Assembly: GCA_963824935.1 (NCBI GenBank)
Contig: CAWGRF010000024.1
Location: forward strand, 62,001 to 126,000
Length of the DNA: 64,000 nt
Direction of reading: 5' to 3'
From: JACCZX01 sp963824935
Lineage (GTDB): Bacteria > Pseudomonadota > Gammaproteobacteria > Burkholderiales > Burkholderiaceae_F
Part shown: positions 1 through 10,626 of the stretch, piece after piece
How the letters are laid out: each line of letters opens with the position of its first letter
How positions within the stretch are numbered: the first letter of the stretch is position 1
Program-made: the position numbers and the translations under genes
Notes under the pieces: generated by a model
Told to the model about the DNA's origin: nothing
Databases searched by the model: none
What the model saw: the letters and a program-made list of their open reading frames with translations, nothing else

Positions 1-481
1 CGACGCCGCACTTGCGCTTGCGTCTATCCGCGGCGAGGTCGGGTTGCCGCCGCCCGAAGCGCAGTCCGTCGTTGCGCGGCTCGAGCGGCCGACACCCCGC
101 GTGGCCTTGGGCGAACGCCTGCGCGAAATTGCCAGCAGCGCGATCGATATTTCCGACGGCCTGCTGGGCGATCTGCGTCACATCCTGCAAGCGTCTGCGG
201 TCGGCGCCGTCATCGAGTGGCCGCAAGTACCACGCTCGCGTGCGTTGCAAAGCCAGCCACTTGACAGGCAGCAGCGCTACGCCCTGGCGGGCGGCGATGA
301 TTACGAGCTTGCCTTTACCGCAGCATCAAGCCGTCGTGCCGACGTTGTCGCCGCAGCCGCTGGCCTGGTTTCTGTGACGCGTATCGGCATGGTGACGTCC
401 GCTGTCGGTCTTATCGTGCTGGACGAGCGCGGAGCGCCGGTGGACACTGCCGTGCATGCGTACGACCACTTTCGACCATGA
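1..481 (+). CDS. thiL: Thiamine-monophosphate kinase, C-terminal part (cut by window edge)
   Basis: ThiL phosphorylates thiamine monophosphate to the cofactor thiamine diphosphate in the cytoplasm. Only the last ~159 codons are present; the reading frame is open from base 2, so the 5' part lies outside the window. Recognition rests on the DISDGLLGDL segment followed by the LAGGDDYELAF segment, both typical of the AIR-synthase-like C-terminal half of ThiL. The stop is TGA at 479-481, and pncC begins 34 bases later on the same strand, suggesting co-transcription. In many proteobacteria pgpA sits between thiL and pncC; here it does not. Confidence 0.9.
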   Translation, partial: DAALALASIRGEVGLPPPEAQSVVARLERPTPRVALGERLREIASSAIDISDGLLGDLRHILQASAVGAVIEWPQVPRSRALQSQPLDRQQRYALAGGDDYELAFTAASSRRADVVAAAAGLVSVTRIGMVTSAVGLIVLDERGAPVDTAVHAYDHFRP

Positions 482-515
482 ACGCAACGTCGGCGCGCGG
501 GCGGGCTGACATTCG

Positions 516-1037
516 ATGAACGACGTCGCGCAGACGATCGAGCGCCTGGCTCAACGTCTCGGATCGGCGCTGCGCGCACAACACCTGACGCTGGCCACCG
601 CGGAGTCGTGCACCGCAGGCGGGCTCGGTTACGCGATTACCCTCGTGCCCGGATCGAGCACTTGGTATGACCGCGGCTTCATCACCTACTCGAACGAAGC
701 GAAGATGCAGATGCTGGGCGTGTCATCGTCATACCTGCGCGACTTTGGCGCGGTTAGCGAGCCGGTGGCGCGTGCGATGGCGCTCGGCGCGTTATCGCAT
801 GGCATCGAGGTGTCGCTGGCGGTGACGGGCGTTGCCGGTCCGGACGGTGGATCCGACGACAAACCAGTAGGTACCGTTTGTTTTGCATGGGCGATTCGCC
901 GCGATCCATCGAGCGGGCCTTGGGTGAAGACACAGACGCAGCACATCCGGGGCGATCGCGCCGCAGTGCGTACGGGCAGCATCATCGTTGCGCTCGAAAC
1001 GCTGGTTGGCTTGCTTGAAAAGCGCGAGGATATTTGA
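516..1037 (+). CDS. pncC: Nicotinamide-nucleotide amidase (CinA C-terminal domain family)
   Basis: A 173-residue stand-alone CinA C-terminal domain protein. PncC deamidates nicotinamide mononucleotide to nicotinate mononucleotide in the pyridine-nucleotide salvage cycle. Visible family marks are TAESCTAG near residue 28 (active-site region), the AVTGVAGPDGG stretch near residue 106 and GTVCFA shortly after. The ATG at 516 gives the usual full length for the single-domain form; the N-terminal MoaB-like domain of long CinA proteins is absent. Its stop TGA (1035-1037) overlaps the TTG start proposed for the next gene, so translation is probably coupled. Confidence 0.92.
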   Translation: MNDVAQTIERLAQRLGSALRAQHLTLATAESCTAGGLGYAITLVPGSSTWYDRGFITYSNEAKMQMLGVSSSYLRDFGAVSEPVARAMALGALSHGIEVSLAVTGVAGPDGGSDDKPVGTVCFAWAIRRDPSSGPWVKTQTQHIRGDRAAVRTGSIIVALETLVGLLEKREDI

Positions 1038-1928
1038 GCCCGGAATTGTTCGCAGGCTTTGCCCGAGAAGTGCGCCGTGTCAACGGCATCGCAATCAATG
1101 TGCGATACGGCGGCGACGGGCCGCCGCTGCTGCTGTTGCATGGTTTTCCGCAAACGCATGTGATCTGGCACAAGGTCGCGCCGCAGCTCACGACGCGCTT
1201 TACGCTGGTGATGCCCGATCTGCGCGGCTATGGCGATTCTGACAAGCCGACCAGCAGCGCAGATCATGCCCCGTACTCAAAGCGAACGATGGCGTTCGAC
1301 GCAGTCGAGCTGATGAACTCGTTCGGATTCAAGCGGTTCTTCCTGTGCGGTCACGACCGTGGGGGCCGCGTTGCGCACCGGCTCGCGCTGGACCATCCGC
1401 ACTGCGTAGAACGTCTAATGGTGCTCGACATTTCGCCCACGCTTGCAATGTACGAGCGAACGAACATGGACTTTGCGACCCTTTATTACCACTGGTTTTT
1501 TCTGATTCAACCCGCACCGCTGCCTGAAACGCTGATCGCGGCAGATCCGATCTTCTACTTGAGCTACAAGCTGGGTGGTTGGGGTTCGGCCGGCACCGCG
1601 CTGTTCGATCCGCGTGCTCTTGCCGAGTACGAGCGCTGCTTCACTCCCGCGGCGATCCACGCGATGTGCGAAGACTATCGGGCCGCAGCTTCGATCGATC
1701 TTGAGCACGATCGAGCCGACATTCGCGCGAACAAGCTGATCGAATGTCCGCTTTGTGTTCTCTGGGGCGAGCGCGGCGTTGTCAACAAAATCTTCGACTC
1801 CCATTACGGATTGGCAGGAGCGTGCGCATCGCACCGTTAGCGGCCGCACGACACCTACGGGCCACTACATTCCCGAAGAAGCGCCTGACCTGCTGAGCCA
1901 GCAGATGCAAGCGTTCTTCGCGGACTGA
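1034..1928 (+). CDS. Alpha/beta hydrolase, fluoroacetate/haloacetate dehalogenase-like (one frameshift)
   Basis: Alpha/beta-hydrolase of the fluoroacetate dehalogenase (DehH1/FAcD) group, which hydrolyses carbon-halogen bonds in haloacetates; related members hydrolyse epoxides. Visible are LLLLHGFPQ (oxyanion region), the DLRGYGDSDKP stretch, the nucleophile motif GHDRGGR, the YYHWFF pair that corresponds to the His-Trp halide pocket, and after the frame change GHYIPEEAPD with the catalytic His. The first frame runs to 1840, but the expected C-terminus continues in the +1 frame to TGA 1926-1928. One surplus base near 1796-1800 explains this; restored length is ~297 residues, normal for the family. 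The start is TTG 1034 overlapping pncC's stop. Substrate is inferred from family resemblance only. Confidence 0.75.
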
Positions 1929-1945
1929 TTTTGTAGACTTGCTCG

Positions 1946-3632
1946 ATGCGCCTTGTGTCGCGCCTTACGCCTTGTTTCGCCCTTGTCTGGACGGCACTTG
2001 CGGTGCACCCTGCGATGGCGCTCCAGGCCGTTAAGGACAAGAACGTAGGTGGCAGGCAAGTCGCTTGCGTTGCCGCCAACGGGAATCTACCGGTAGAAAA
2101 CGCGCGTCTGCTCGCGTTCGGCAACTATCACGGCTCCGTGGCATCGCGCAACGCCGAGGCGCAGCGTTTTTTCGAGCAAGGCATGGTGTTCGGCTGGGGA
2201 TTCAACTTCGCCGAAGCCGTGCGTTCGTTTCGAGCGGCGGCGCAGTTGGATACCGGCTGCGCTTTGTGCCGGTGGGGCGTCGCATGGGCGGTCGGGCCCA
2301 GCATCAATCACGACATGGAGCTGGCCGAAGTGCCTGTCGCGCTCGATGCCATCGTGCAGGCGCGCGCCAATGCGACTCCCGGGTCGCGCGAACACGCGCT
2401 GATCGACGCGCTGGCAGAGCGTTATTCGGATCGTCCCGGGGTTAATGCGGACCAGCTCGCACGCGCATATGCGAAAGCGATGCGAGCACTGGCGAGTAGG
2501 TATCCCGATGATGCGGATATCACAGTGCTGGCCGCAGAGGCGCTGATGAATGCGCATGCGTACGACTATTGGCATGCTGACGGCGCGCCAAAGCCGTGGA
2601 CGCCGCAGATTAGTTCCTGGCTCGAGCGTGCGCTGCGCCTCGCGCCGGCGCATCCCGGCGCACACCACTACCGAATTCATCTGTTCGAAGACTCGACGCA
2701 TCCCGAGCATGCCCTGGCGTCAGCAGAACAGCTTGGCGCACTGGCCCCGATCGTCGGGCACCTGGTTCACATGCCGTCGCACATTTTTTTCCGGATCGGG
2801 CGCTATCGCGATGCGGTGCTCGCCAATGTCGCAGCCGTGCAGGCCGATCGCGAGTACGCAGCGGCAACTGGCGCCCGCTCGGATTATGCGATCCATAACG
2901 TGCACTACCTTTGGGCTTCTGCGATGTGGAGCGGCGATAGCAAAACCGCCGTGCACGCCGCGGATCAATTGGCCGCCACCGCGGCGGCAGTGCCGGACGA
3001 CGACACGGCCAGCGGAACGCGGCAGCATTTTCTGGCGGCGCCGGCGCTTACGAGAGTACGCCTGGAGCAATGGGATGAGCCTTGCAGTGCAGACCAAGGC
3101 GACTGACGATGCTTCTACGGGACCGTATCTGCGCGGTTTAACGCACTTTGCCAACGGAATTTCTCACGCAGCGCGCGGCGATATCGTCGCCGCGCAAGCC
3201 GCGCTTGCATCGCTACAGGCTTCCGCACGTGACGCACAGAATGCAGGGCTGACCGTGAAGAACATCAATCGAGCATCCGAGGTACTTTCCGTTGCGCGCT
3301 TGCTGCTGCAATCCGCCATTGCGAGCGCGCGCGGTGCCAAAGGCGACGCCGTACGACATGCGCGCGCGGCGGTCAGCGCCGAAGATCGATTGGCGAGCGA
3401 TGATCCACCCGTGTGGCTTGTCCCTGCGCGCCATGCGCTCGGTGCTGCGCTGCTCGATGCCGGGCGTGCCACCGAGGCGCGGGCGGTCTATCGCGCTGAC
3501 CTGCGGCGGCATCCGCACAACTGCATCGCGTTGGCCGGTGTGGCAGCAGCCGACCGCAAGTTGCGAGCATCCAATGCTTCTGTCGATCTATCGTCGCGCG
3601 TCTTCTCGCGCGTTTCCCATTGTCCTGAGTGA
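1946..3632 (+). CDS. Exported TPR-repeat protein of unknown function (one frameshift)
   Basis: Helical tetratricopeptide-type protein with a signal peptide (residues 1-~26, basic start, hydrophobic core, ALQ end), so probably periplasmic. Repeat-like segments include the QRFFEQGMVFGWGFNFAEA region near residue 75, a CALCRWG (CxxC) segment near 105, and HPGAHHYRIHLFE near 240; this TPR family recurs in many bacteria without assigned function. The first frame stops at 3106, but homologous-looking sequence continues in the +1 frame to TGA 3630-3632. One surplus base near 3083 (cctt run) would restore a ~561-residue protein. The gene starts 17 bases after the hydrolase stop. Confidence 0.7.
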
Positions 3633-3637
3633 CCTCC

Positions 3638-4982
3638 ATGCCCATCGAAGCTCTGGTATTACTCGGCTTGATCACGCTTAACGGCGTGTTCGCCATGTCG
3701 GAAATCGCGCTCGTCACGGCGCGCCGTGCACGGCTGCAGGTGCTGGTCGAGGAAGGCGATCGAGGCGCCGCAGCTGCAATGGCGTTGAACACCGAGCCAA
3801 CGCGCTTTCTGTCAACGATTCAGGTCGGCATCACGTCGATCGGCATCACCAGTGGGCATCGTCGGCGAGGCCGCGTTCGCAATGCCTTTGAGCCAGTGGC
3901 TGATCGGGCTTGGTGTGAAACCCGCTAACGCCAGCCTTGGTGCAACGGTGCTGGTCGTTGTTGTGATTACTTATGTGGCGATCGTCATCGGCGAACTGGT
4001 GCCGAAGCGGCTGGGACAGATCTGGCCGGAAACGATCGCGCGCCGCGTTGCGATACCGATCGGCTGGCTCGCGACCGCCGCGCGGCCGTTCGTGCGATTG
4101 TTGTCTTCATCGACCGACGTGCTGCTGCGGCTGTTTGGCGCGCGTGGCAGGGGCGCGGCGGCGGTCACCGAAGAAGAGATTCATGCGCTGATTCAGGAGG
4201 GATCGGATCACGGCGTCATCGACGAACAAGAGCGCGCCATGGTGCGAAATGTGTTTCGCCTCGATGATCGCCAGATCGCTTCGTTCATGACACCGCGCTC
4301 CGACATCATCTATATCGATCTGGAAGATTCGCCGGCCGACAATCTGAACAAGGTGATCGAGTCACAACGCTCGCGCTTTCCGGTGTGCCGCGGCGGTTTG
4401 CGCGATGTGGTCGGCATCATCAGCGCAACCAGCCTCTTGCAGCAGACGAGTCGCGGACAGGCGCCGGACTTTTCCAAGGGGCTGACGGCCGCGGCTTATG
4501 TGCCGGAATCGCTGACCGGCATGGAGCTGCTCGAGACGTTTCGCTCGTCGACTTCTCACTTGGCGCTGGTGGTCGATGAATACGGCGAGATCCAGGGGCT
4601 GGTGTCGCTGCAGGATCTGCTCGAGGCGATCACCGGAGAATTCAAGACACCCAGCGTGGACGATGCGTGGGCCGTGCAACGGCAGGACGGCTCGTGGCTG
4701 TTGGATGGACTGATTCCGCTGCCTGAATTGAAGGATCGACTGGGGTTTGCCGCTGCGCCCGAAGAGGATCTAGGCCGCTACAACACGTTGAGCGGAATGG
4801 TGATGCTGCTGCTCGGGCGCGTTCCGCGCACCGGCGATATTGCGACGTGGCAAGGCTGGAGTTTCGAAATCGTCGACATGGACAAGCACCGCATCGACAA
4901 AGTCCTCGCAACGCGCATGCCGGATGAAGCGCCGCGTGATGACGGCAATCGCAAGGAGGCTGGGGTCGCGCCGCCGCGTTGA
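3638..4982 (+). CDS. CNNM-domain/CBS-pair/CorC_HlyC membrane protein (one frameshift)
   Basis: Inner-membrane protein of the HlyC/CorC (CNNM) family, members of which are implicated in Mg2+/Co2+ efflux. N-terminal DUF21/CNNM transmembrane domain (MSEIALVTARRARL near residue 22; VVVVITYVAIVIGELVPKRLG near 110), then a CBS pair (FMTPRSDIIYIDL; HLALVVDEYGEIQGLVSLQDLLEAI) and a C-terminal CorC_HlyC domain. The first frame covers 3638-~3850 and the rest reads in the +1 frame; removing one g from the ggg run near 3849-3852 joins TSIGITSG to IVGEAAFA and gives ~447 residues. ATG 3638 is preferred over GTG 3629, which overlaps the TPR stop. It converges on pyrF 15 bases away. Confidence 0.85.
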
Positions 4983-4997
4983 TTCCGTGGTACCGGC

Positions 4998-5819
4998 TTA
5001 CACCGTCGCGAGCCGATAGCGGTTGATCTCATCGCGCGCGCTCTGCGCTGCGCGCCGCACCGAGGCGGCAAACTCGTTGTCCTGCGCCGCATAAATGATT
5101 GCACGCGACGAGCTCACGATGATGCCCGCGCCGTCCGTCGACTGCCCCGCTCTGACGCATGCTTCCACGTCGCCGCCTTGCGCGCCGATGCCGGGCACCA
5201 GAAGCGGCATTGCTCCGACGATCTGCCGCACGCGAGCCAGTTCGTTCGGATAGGTGGCGCCGACCACCAGTCCGAGTTGGCCGTCGCGGTTCCACGTCGC
5301 GGTGAGCCGGGCCACGTGCTCGTACAGCGGCTCGCCTCCAATCTTCAACATCTGCAGGTCGTCGCCTCCGGCGTTGCTGGTTCGACATAGCAGGAACGCG
5401 CCACGATCCGAGTACTTGAGATACGGCTCGATCGAATCAAGACCGAGATAAGGCGACAGTGTCACAGCGTGCGCGTTGTAGCGCTCGAAAACTTCGCGTG
5501 CGTAGTGTTCTGCGGTCGACGCCATATCGCCGCGCTTGGCGTCGAGGATGACCGGCACATCGGGATAGACCTGCCGAATGTAGGCGATCAGCCGCTGCAA
5601 CGGCTCTTCCGCACTGGCGGATGCGAAATACGCAATTTGCGGCTTGAACGCGCACACGAGATCGGCGGTTGCATCGACGACCGATTTACAGAACTCGAAG
5701 ATCGCGTCGTCGCTCGTGCGAATGTGCTCGGGAAAGCGCTTTGGATCGGGATCGAGCCCGACACACAGCAGCGTATCGGGCGCGCGCCACCGCGCCTTGA
5801 GCATCTCAATGAATTTCAT
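4998..5819 (-). CDS. pyrF: Orotidine 5'-phosphate decarboxylase (type 2)
   Basis: Decarboxylates orotidine monophosphate to UMP, the last step of pyrimidine synthesis. The 273-residue length and the layout fit the long, type-2 PyrF subfamily: LCVGLDPDPKRFP at the N-terminus, the FKPQIAYFA strand, the catalytic DAKRGDM motif near residue 95 (Lys/Asp active site), and VPGIGAQGGD near residue 210. ATG 5819 is preferred; a TTG three codons upstream is also in frame. The pyr genes pyrR, pyrB and pyrC' lie 24 kb away, so this copy is not in their operon. Confidence 0.95.
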   Translation of the reverse strand: MKFIEMLKARWRAPDTLLCVGLDPDPKRFPEHIRTSDDAIFEFCKSVVDATADLVCAFKPQIAYFASASAEEPLQRLIAYIRQVYPDVPVILDAKRGDMASTAEHYAREVFERYNAHAVTLSPYLGLDSIEPYLKYSDRGAFLLCRTSNAGGDDLQMLKIGGEPLYEHVARLTATWNRDGQLGLVVGATYPNELARVRQIVGAMPLLVPGIGAQGGDVEACVRAGQSTDGAGIIVSSSRAIIYAAQDNEFAASVRRAAQSARDEINRYRLATV

Positions 5820-5886
5820 GCGTCTCAAGATAGGAGTCTACAGATTGGGGTGAAACTCTCGTCTGTGACGGACGCGATGCACCCAC

Positions 5887-6891
5887 TCAATTTGCCGGCC
5901 TGCGGAACAGCTCGATGCGCTCGGGCGTGGGCGGGTGCGTCGACAAGTACGTCGGCCAGTTTCTGTCCGGACGGCGCTTGTCGTGCACCTCCTGCATGCG
6001 CTCGAACAGCGTCGCCAAGCTACCGGTCGATATACCGTTGGCGCGGAGTAATTCGACGGCGAACGCGTCGGCTTCGCGCTCCATCTCGCGCGAGTAATCG
6101 AGTTCGATAAGAATGGCGGGCAGCGCGGCAACCACTGTGCTGACGTCTCCAAACAGCACGGCGGCGGTGGCTCCGACAACGGCGCTGGCGAAGAGGCGGC
6201 GCATGAGATGTCGCCGTTCGATATGTCCGAGCTCATGTGCGAGCACGCCGATGATGGCGTCATCGTCTGGTGCCAGGTTGACCAGCTCGTCAGTGACGTA
6301 GATCACACCGCCCGGCAGAGCGAGCGCGTTCGGACCGATTTTCGATGCACGAAAACGGATTGCGTACTCTCGTCCGTCGTGCGGCACGATTCGATCGAAG
6401 CGCGCCGCTATCGCATCGCGCCGCTCGCTCGATAGCTCGGTCTTCGAGAAGACCCGTTTCTCAAGAAATGCGGTCGCTTCGCGGCCGAGTTGCTCTTCCC
6501 AGCTCAGCGGCACTCGTACGGCTGCGTATTCGGCGACGGCCGGCAGAATCCAGCGATAAGCGACGAACAAGAAAACGATCAGACCGAGCAACGCAATCAA
6601 CGCGCCGCGCCACCGGTTCTGCCATGCAACGACGAACGAATCACGGTGGCCGGAATCGGCAAGAATCCGCGAAAACGCCGCGTTGTCCGCGATTTCGCAG
6701 AATGCCGCATCGGGAAATGTCACGATCCGCGGTGCGTGTGCCAGCGGCTCGGAAACGCGAAGCTCCGACAGTGGAGCGCGCCTCGTTATCTCGTCGCCGA
6801 CGATCTCAACATGGTCATCGGAAACCGATAGCCGCACCGCGTGAGCACGCGAACTGCGGCCGTCAAAGTAACGCGCATCGACAGTGTTCAC
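5887..6891 (-). CDS. M48-family zinc metallopeptidase, membrane anchored
   Basis: 334-residue peptidase. Residues 1-~85 form an N-terminal domain seen in M48 proteins of this type, followed by one transmembrane helix (about 95-113) and an M48 catalytic domain with the zinc motif HELGH (His219, Glu220, His223) and the downstream EREADAFA glutamate ligand. The hydrophobic stretch after the motif suggests a second membrane contact. Its start codon overlaps the stop of the DUF898 gene (ATGA at 6888-6891), so the two are translationally coupled and probably work together in the envelope, perhaps in protein quality control; the substrate is unknown. Confidence 0.88.
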   Translation of the reverse strand: MNTVDARYFDGRSSRAHAVRLSVSDDHVEIVGDEITRRAPLSELRVSEPLAHAPRIVTFPDAAFCEIADNAAFSRILADSGHRDSFVVAWQNRWRGALIALLGLIVFLFVAYRWILPAVAEYAAVRVPLSWEEQLGREATAFLEKRVFSKTELSSERRDAIAARFDRIVPHDGREYAIRFRASKIGPNALALPGGVIYVTDELVNLAPDDDAIIGVLAHELGHIERRHLMRRLFASAVVGATAAVLFGDVSTVVAALPAILIELDYSREMEREADAFAVELLRANGISTGSLATLFERMQEVHDKRRPDRNWPTYLSTHPPTPERIELFRRPAN

Positions 6892-8045
6892 AGACCGATA
6901 TCAAAATCGAACAGGTCGGCTGCACCTTCACCGGCCGCGCCAACCTGTTGAGCCGACGCTTTGCCCAGAAACTGATCCATGCCGCTGGCCGTTGCAGCGG
7001 TGACCGATTCAAGCCGGTACTTAAGGCTGCGGATCACTGCGAACGGCGTGTACAAGCCGAGCGTGACGATCAACAGCAGGATATTGACCAGATAGATGCG
7101 CGACAGTGCTAACACGCGAGCGTTGCTGCGGAAGCTGACTTCGCCCAGCGTCGTATGGTTCCACACGAGATTCTGTATCAGCACGACAAACGCGGCGAAC
7201 AACAACAGATACGCAGCGTAGACGAGAATGATCAGTAGCAACATACCGATGCCGAATGCGCTCGCAGCGCCTTCGCCCCGGAAACCGAGGCCGGCAGCAA
7301 ACACAACGCCGCCAAATACGACCGCGATGCCGAGTGATACCGCCAGCAGGATTCCATAGACTGCATAGAAGTGCACGGCGGTCGCGTTAAAGCGCGCCGC
7401 GGTTGATCCTAGAAAAGCATGGGCGTGCTGATAGCGCTTGAATCGGTAGTGCAAGTACGGCAGCACTACGAAGTAACCGAGCAGCGCCACTCCAAATAAT
7501 GCTGTCAGCCACGTCGGTGGCTTGGCTTCGTCTTCTGCGTAAAAACCGAGCAATACGGCCGGCACGACGAAGAGTATCAACGGCGCTGCGATCAAGTAGA
7601 TTTCAGGCAGTCCACCGACGAATTGAAAGTGGATACCGCGGTAGCTGGAATAGCGCGCGCGGAACCGCAGCGATTGACGGATCAACCACGGGAAGATCGC
7701 TGCCAATATCAAGAGCGTGACTACGCCGACAGTCAGCGAGAGTCGAAAGCTGAAGTTGTACGCGATCAGTAGAACGAGCGCGATCAGCCTGCCTTTCAGG
7801 ATGGCGATCGGCGAACCGTGATAGTCGAACGAAGCCTCCGCGATCTGCGTGTTGCGGTACATGTACTTCAGGCGCCGCACTTTCGCCCACGCTGAGTAGA
7901 TGCCGAGTGTCACGATTGTCAGCAGAAGATTGACGATCCAGATGCGGAAATACTCGCTGCCGGTACCGAGAAAGCGCACAGGATATTCGGCGGGCGTTGC
8001 GACGGCCGCCGATGGCGGCCACGCTGCCGCGGGCACTTCGTGCAT
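6888..8045 (-). CDS. DUF898 (YjgN-like) polytopic membrane protein
   Basis: 385-residue inner-membrane protein with about eight hydrophobic segments. It shows an internal duplication: NLLLTIVTLGIYSAWAKVRR near residue 40 recurs as NILLLIVTLGLYTPFAVIRS near residue 330, the DUF898 hallmark around the membrane-helix/basic-linker junction. The family includes E. coli YjgN and has no defined biochemical role. ATG at 8045. The stop overlaps the start of the M48 peptidase gene, so the pair is expressed as one unit. Upstream lies the groESL terminator, so its promoter must lie in the ~70 bases 8046-8114. Confidence 0.85.
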   Translation of the reverse strand: MHEVPAAAWPPSAAVATPAEYPVRFLGTGSEYFRIWIVNLLLTIVTLGIYSAWAKVRRLKYMYRNTQIAEASFDYHGSPIAILKGRLIALVLLIAYNFSFRLSLTVGVVTLLILAAIFPWLIRQSLRFRARYSSYRGIHFQFVGGLPEIYLIAAPLILFVVPAVLLGFYAEDEAKPPTWLTALFGVALLGYFVVLPYLHYRFKRYQHAHAFLGSTAARFNATAVHFYAVYGILLAVSLGIAVVFGGVVFAAGLGFRGEGAASAFGIGMLLLIILVYAAYLLLFAAFVVLIQNLVWNHTTLGEVSFRSNARVLALSRIYLVNILLLIVTLGLYTPFAVIRSLKYRLESVTAATASGMDQFLGKASAQQVGAAGEGAADLFDFDIGL

Positions 8046-8114
8046 GGCTTAACCCCCTCTAGTTCTTATGACGGACGTTGTAGCCGAGTGCGAACACAAG
8101 GGCAATCGTTGGAC

Positions 8115-8141
8115 GAAAAAAAGCCCGCCGGAGCGGGCTTG
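8115..8141 (-). terminator. Intrinsic terminator behind groESL
   Basis: Read on the minus strand, a GCCCGC stem, four-base loop and GCGGGC stem is followed directly by a run of seven T residues. It stands about 130 bases beyond the groEL stop and before the DUF898 gene, so it ends the groES-groEL transcript. Between it and groEL (8142-8272) I see nothing else. Confidence 0.88.
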
Positions 8142-8272
8142 TTCTCTCGTTCAGGTTCGAAGCTGAACCGAGCAAGCAGAATCGCGTCGAGGCTAGGCGT
8201 GCGGGCGCAGACAGTACATGAACGTACGGCAAGGCCCGCCAACAACGCCTCGGCGCGTTATGACGCCGCTCG

Positions 8273-9922
<1,650 letters not shown>

Positions 9923-9987
9923 TTAGGAATCTCCAAAAATCTTGTGTTGCCGGGCGCGAAGCGAACCGGCTTATCCAGGTATGGGCG

Positions 9988-10275
9988 TTATGCAATGACG
10001 CCCATCAAATCGTCTTCGCGCATCACCAGCAGCTCGTCGCCTTCTACCTTCACGGTCTGGCCCGAGTATTTGCCGAACAGCACTTTGTCGCCGACCTTGA
10101 CGTCCGGCGTAATAACTTTGCCGTTGTCATCGCGCTTGCCGGGACCGACTGCGACGATTTCGCCTTGGTCGGGTTTCTCGGCTGCGTTATCGGGAATGAC
10201 GATGCCCGAAGCGGTTTTGCGCTCGTTGTCCAGGCGTTTGACGATCACTCGATCGTGCAAAGGACGGATCTTCAT
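9988..10275 (-). CDS. groES: Co-chaperonin GroES (10 kDa)
   Basis: 95-residue lid of the GroEL chamber. The N-terminal MKIRPLHDRVIVKR, the mobile-loop region (TASGIVIPD near residues 22-30) and the C-terminal roof segment (LFGKYSGQTVKVEGDE) are all present. A ggag Shine-Dalgarno sequence stands seven bases before the ATG. First gene of the groESL operon, with a CIRCE operator about 75 bases upstream, so heat-shock control by HrcA is expected. Confidence 0.98.
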   Translation of the reverse strand: MKIRPLHDRVIVKRLDNERKTASGIVIPDNAAEKPDQGEIVAVGPGKRDDNGKVITPDVKVGDKVLFGKYSGQTVKVEGDELLVMREDDLMGVIA

Positions 10276-10350
10276 AGGTTCTCCAGGTTGATTAACTCAT
10301 CTCGAAAGAATCGAGAAACAAAAATGGAAGCGGCGGATAAATGCCAGTTG

Positions 10351-10377
10351 TTAGCACTCTCTACCTGCGAGTGCTAA
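10351..10377. promoter_or_regulatory. CIRCE operator (HrcA-binding site)
   Basis: A perfect CIRCE element: TTAGCACTC, a nine-base spacer, then GAGTGCTAA, with no mismatch in either arm. It lies 76 bases upstream of the groES start. CIRCE is the known target of the HrcA repressor, and as mRNA it can also affect stability. It sits between divergent genes, about 250 bases from the Cas6e-like start, so any effect on that gene is less certain. Confidence 0.96.
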
Positions 10378-10549
10378 TTGTAGGGGCGCAAGGCAGCGAC
10401 TTCAACCCGCACGTTATATGCTGCAGTGCGGTAACGACTAGGCACCGTTCAGGGCCCAAAAGCCGCACGCCCGTCGCACGGAAGTGACCACTAACATTCA
10501 GGTGTGCCACTGTGCACCCGTACCCGCTGCAGCTCGGCGCTGTTTTGTC

Positions 10550-10593
10550 AGCGCATACTGTGAATGCGCTAGAAAGCTGCGGCGCAAAGCGCC
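10550..10593 (+). other. Two small hairpins in the leader of the Cas6e-like gene
   Basis: Between CIRCE and the GTG start at 10627 are two perfect short palindromes. The first (10550-10570) has a seven-base stem AGCGCAT/ATGCGCT around a seven-base loop; the second (10581-10593) has a five-base GGCGC/GCGCC stem around AAA. They would lie in the 5' untranslated RNA of the downstream gene if transcription starts before 10550. A function is not shown. The rest of 10378-10626 holds no gene that I can support. Confidence 0.4.
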
Positions 10594-10626
10594 GAATACA
10601 TGTCGATAACAGGAATGAGGTATTAA

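Noticed and set aside
3840..3860. Programmed ribosomal frameshifting in the CNNM/CBS gene
   Set aside because: No slippery heptamer or following pseudoknot; a simple extra g explains it.
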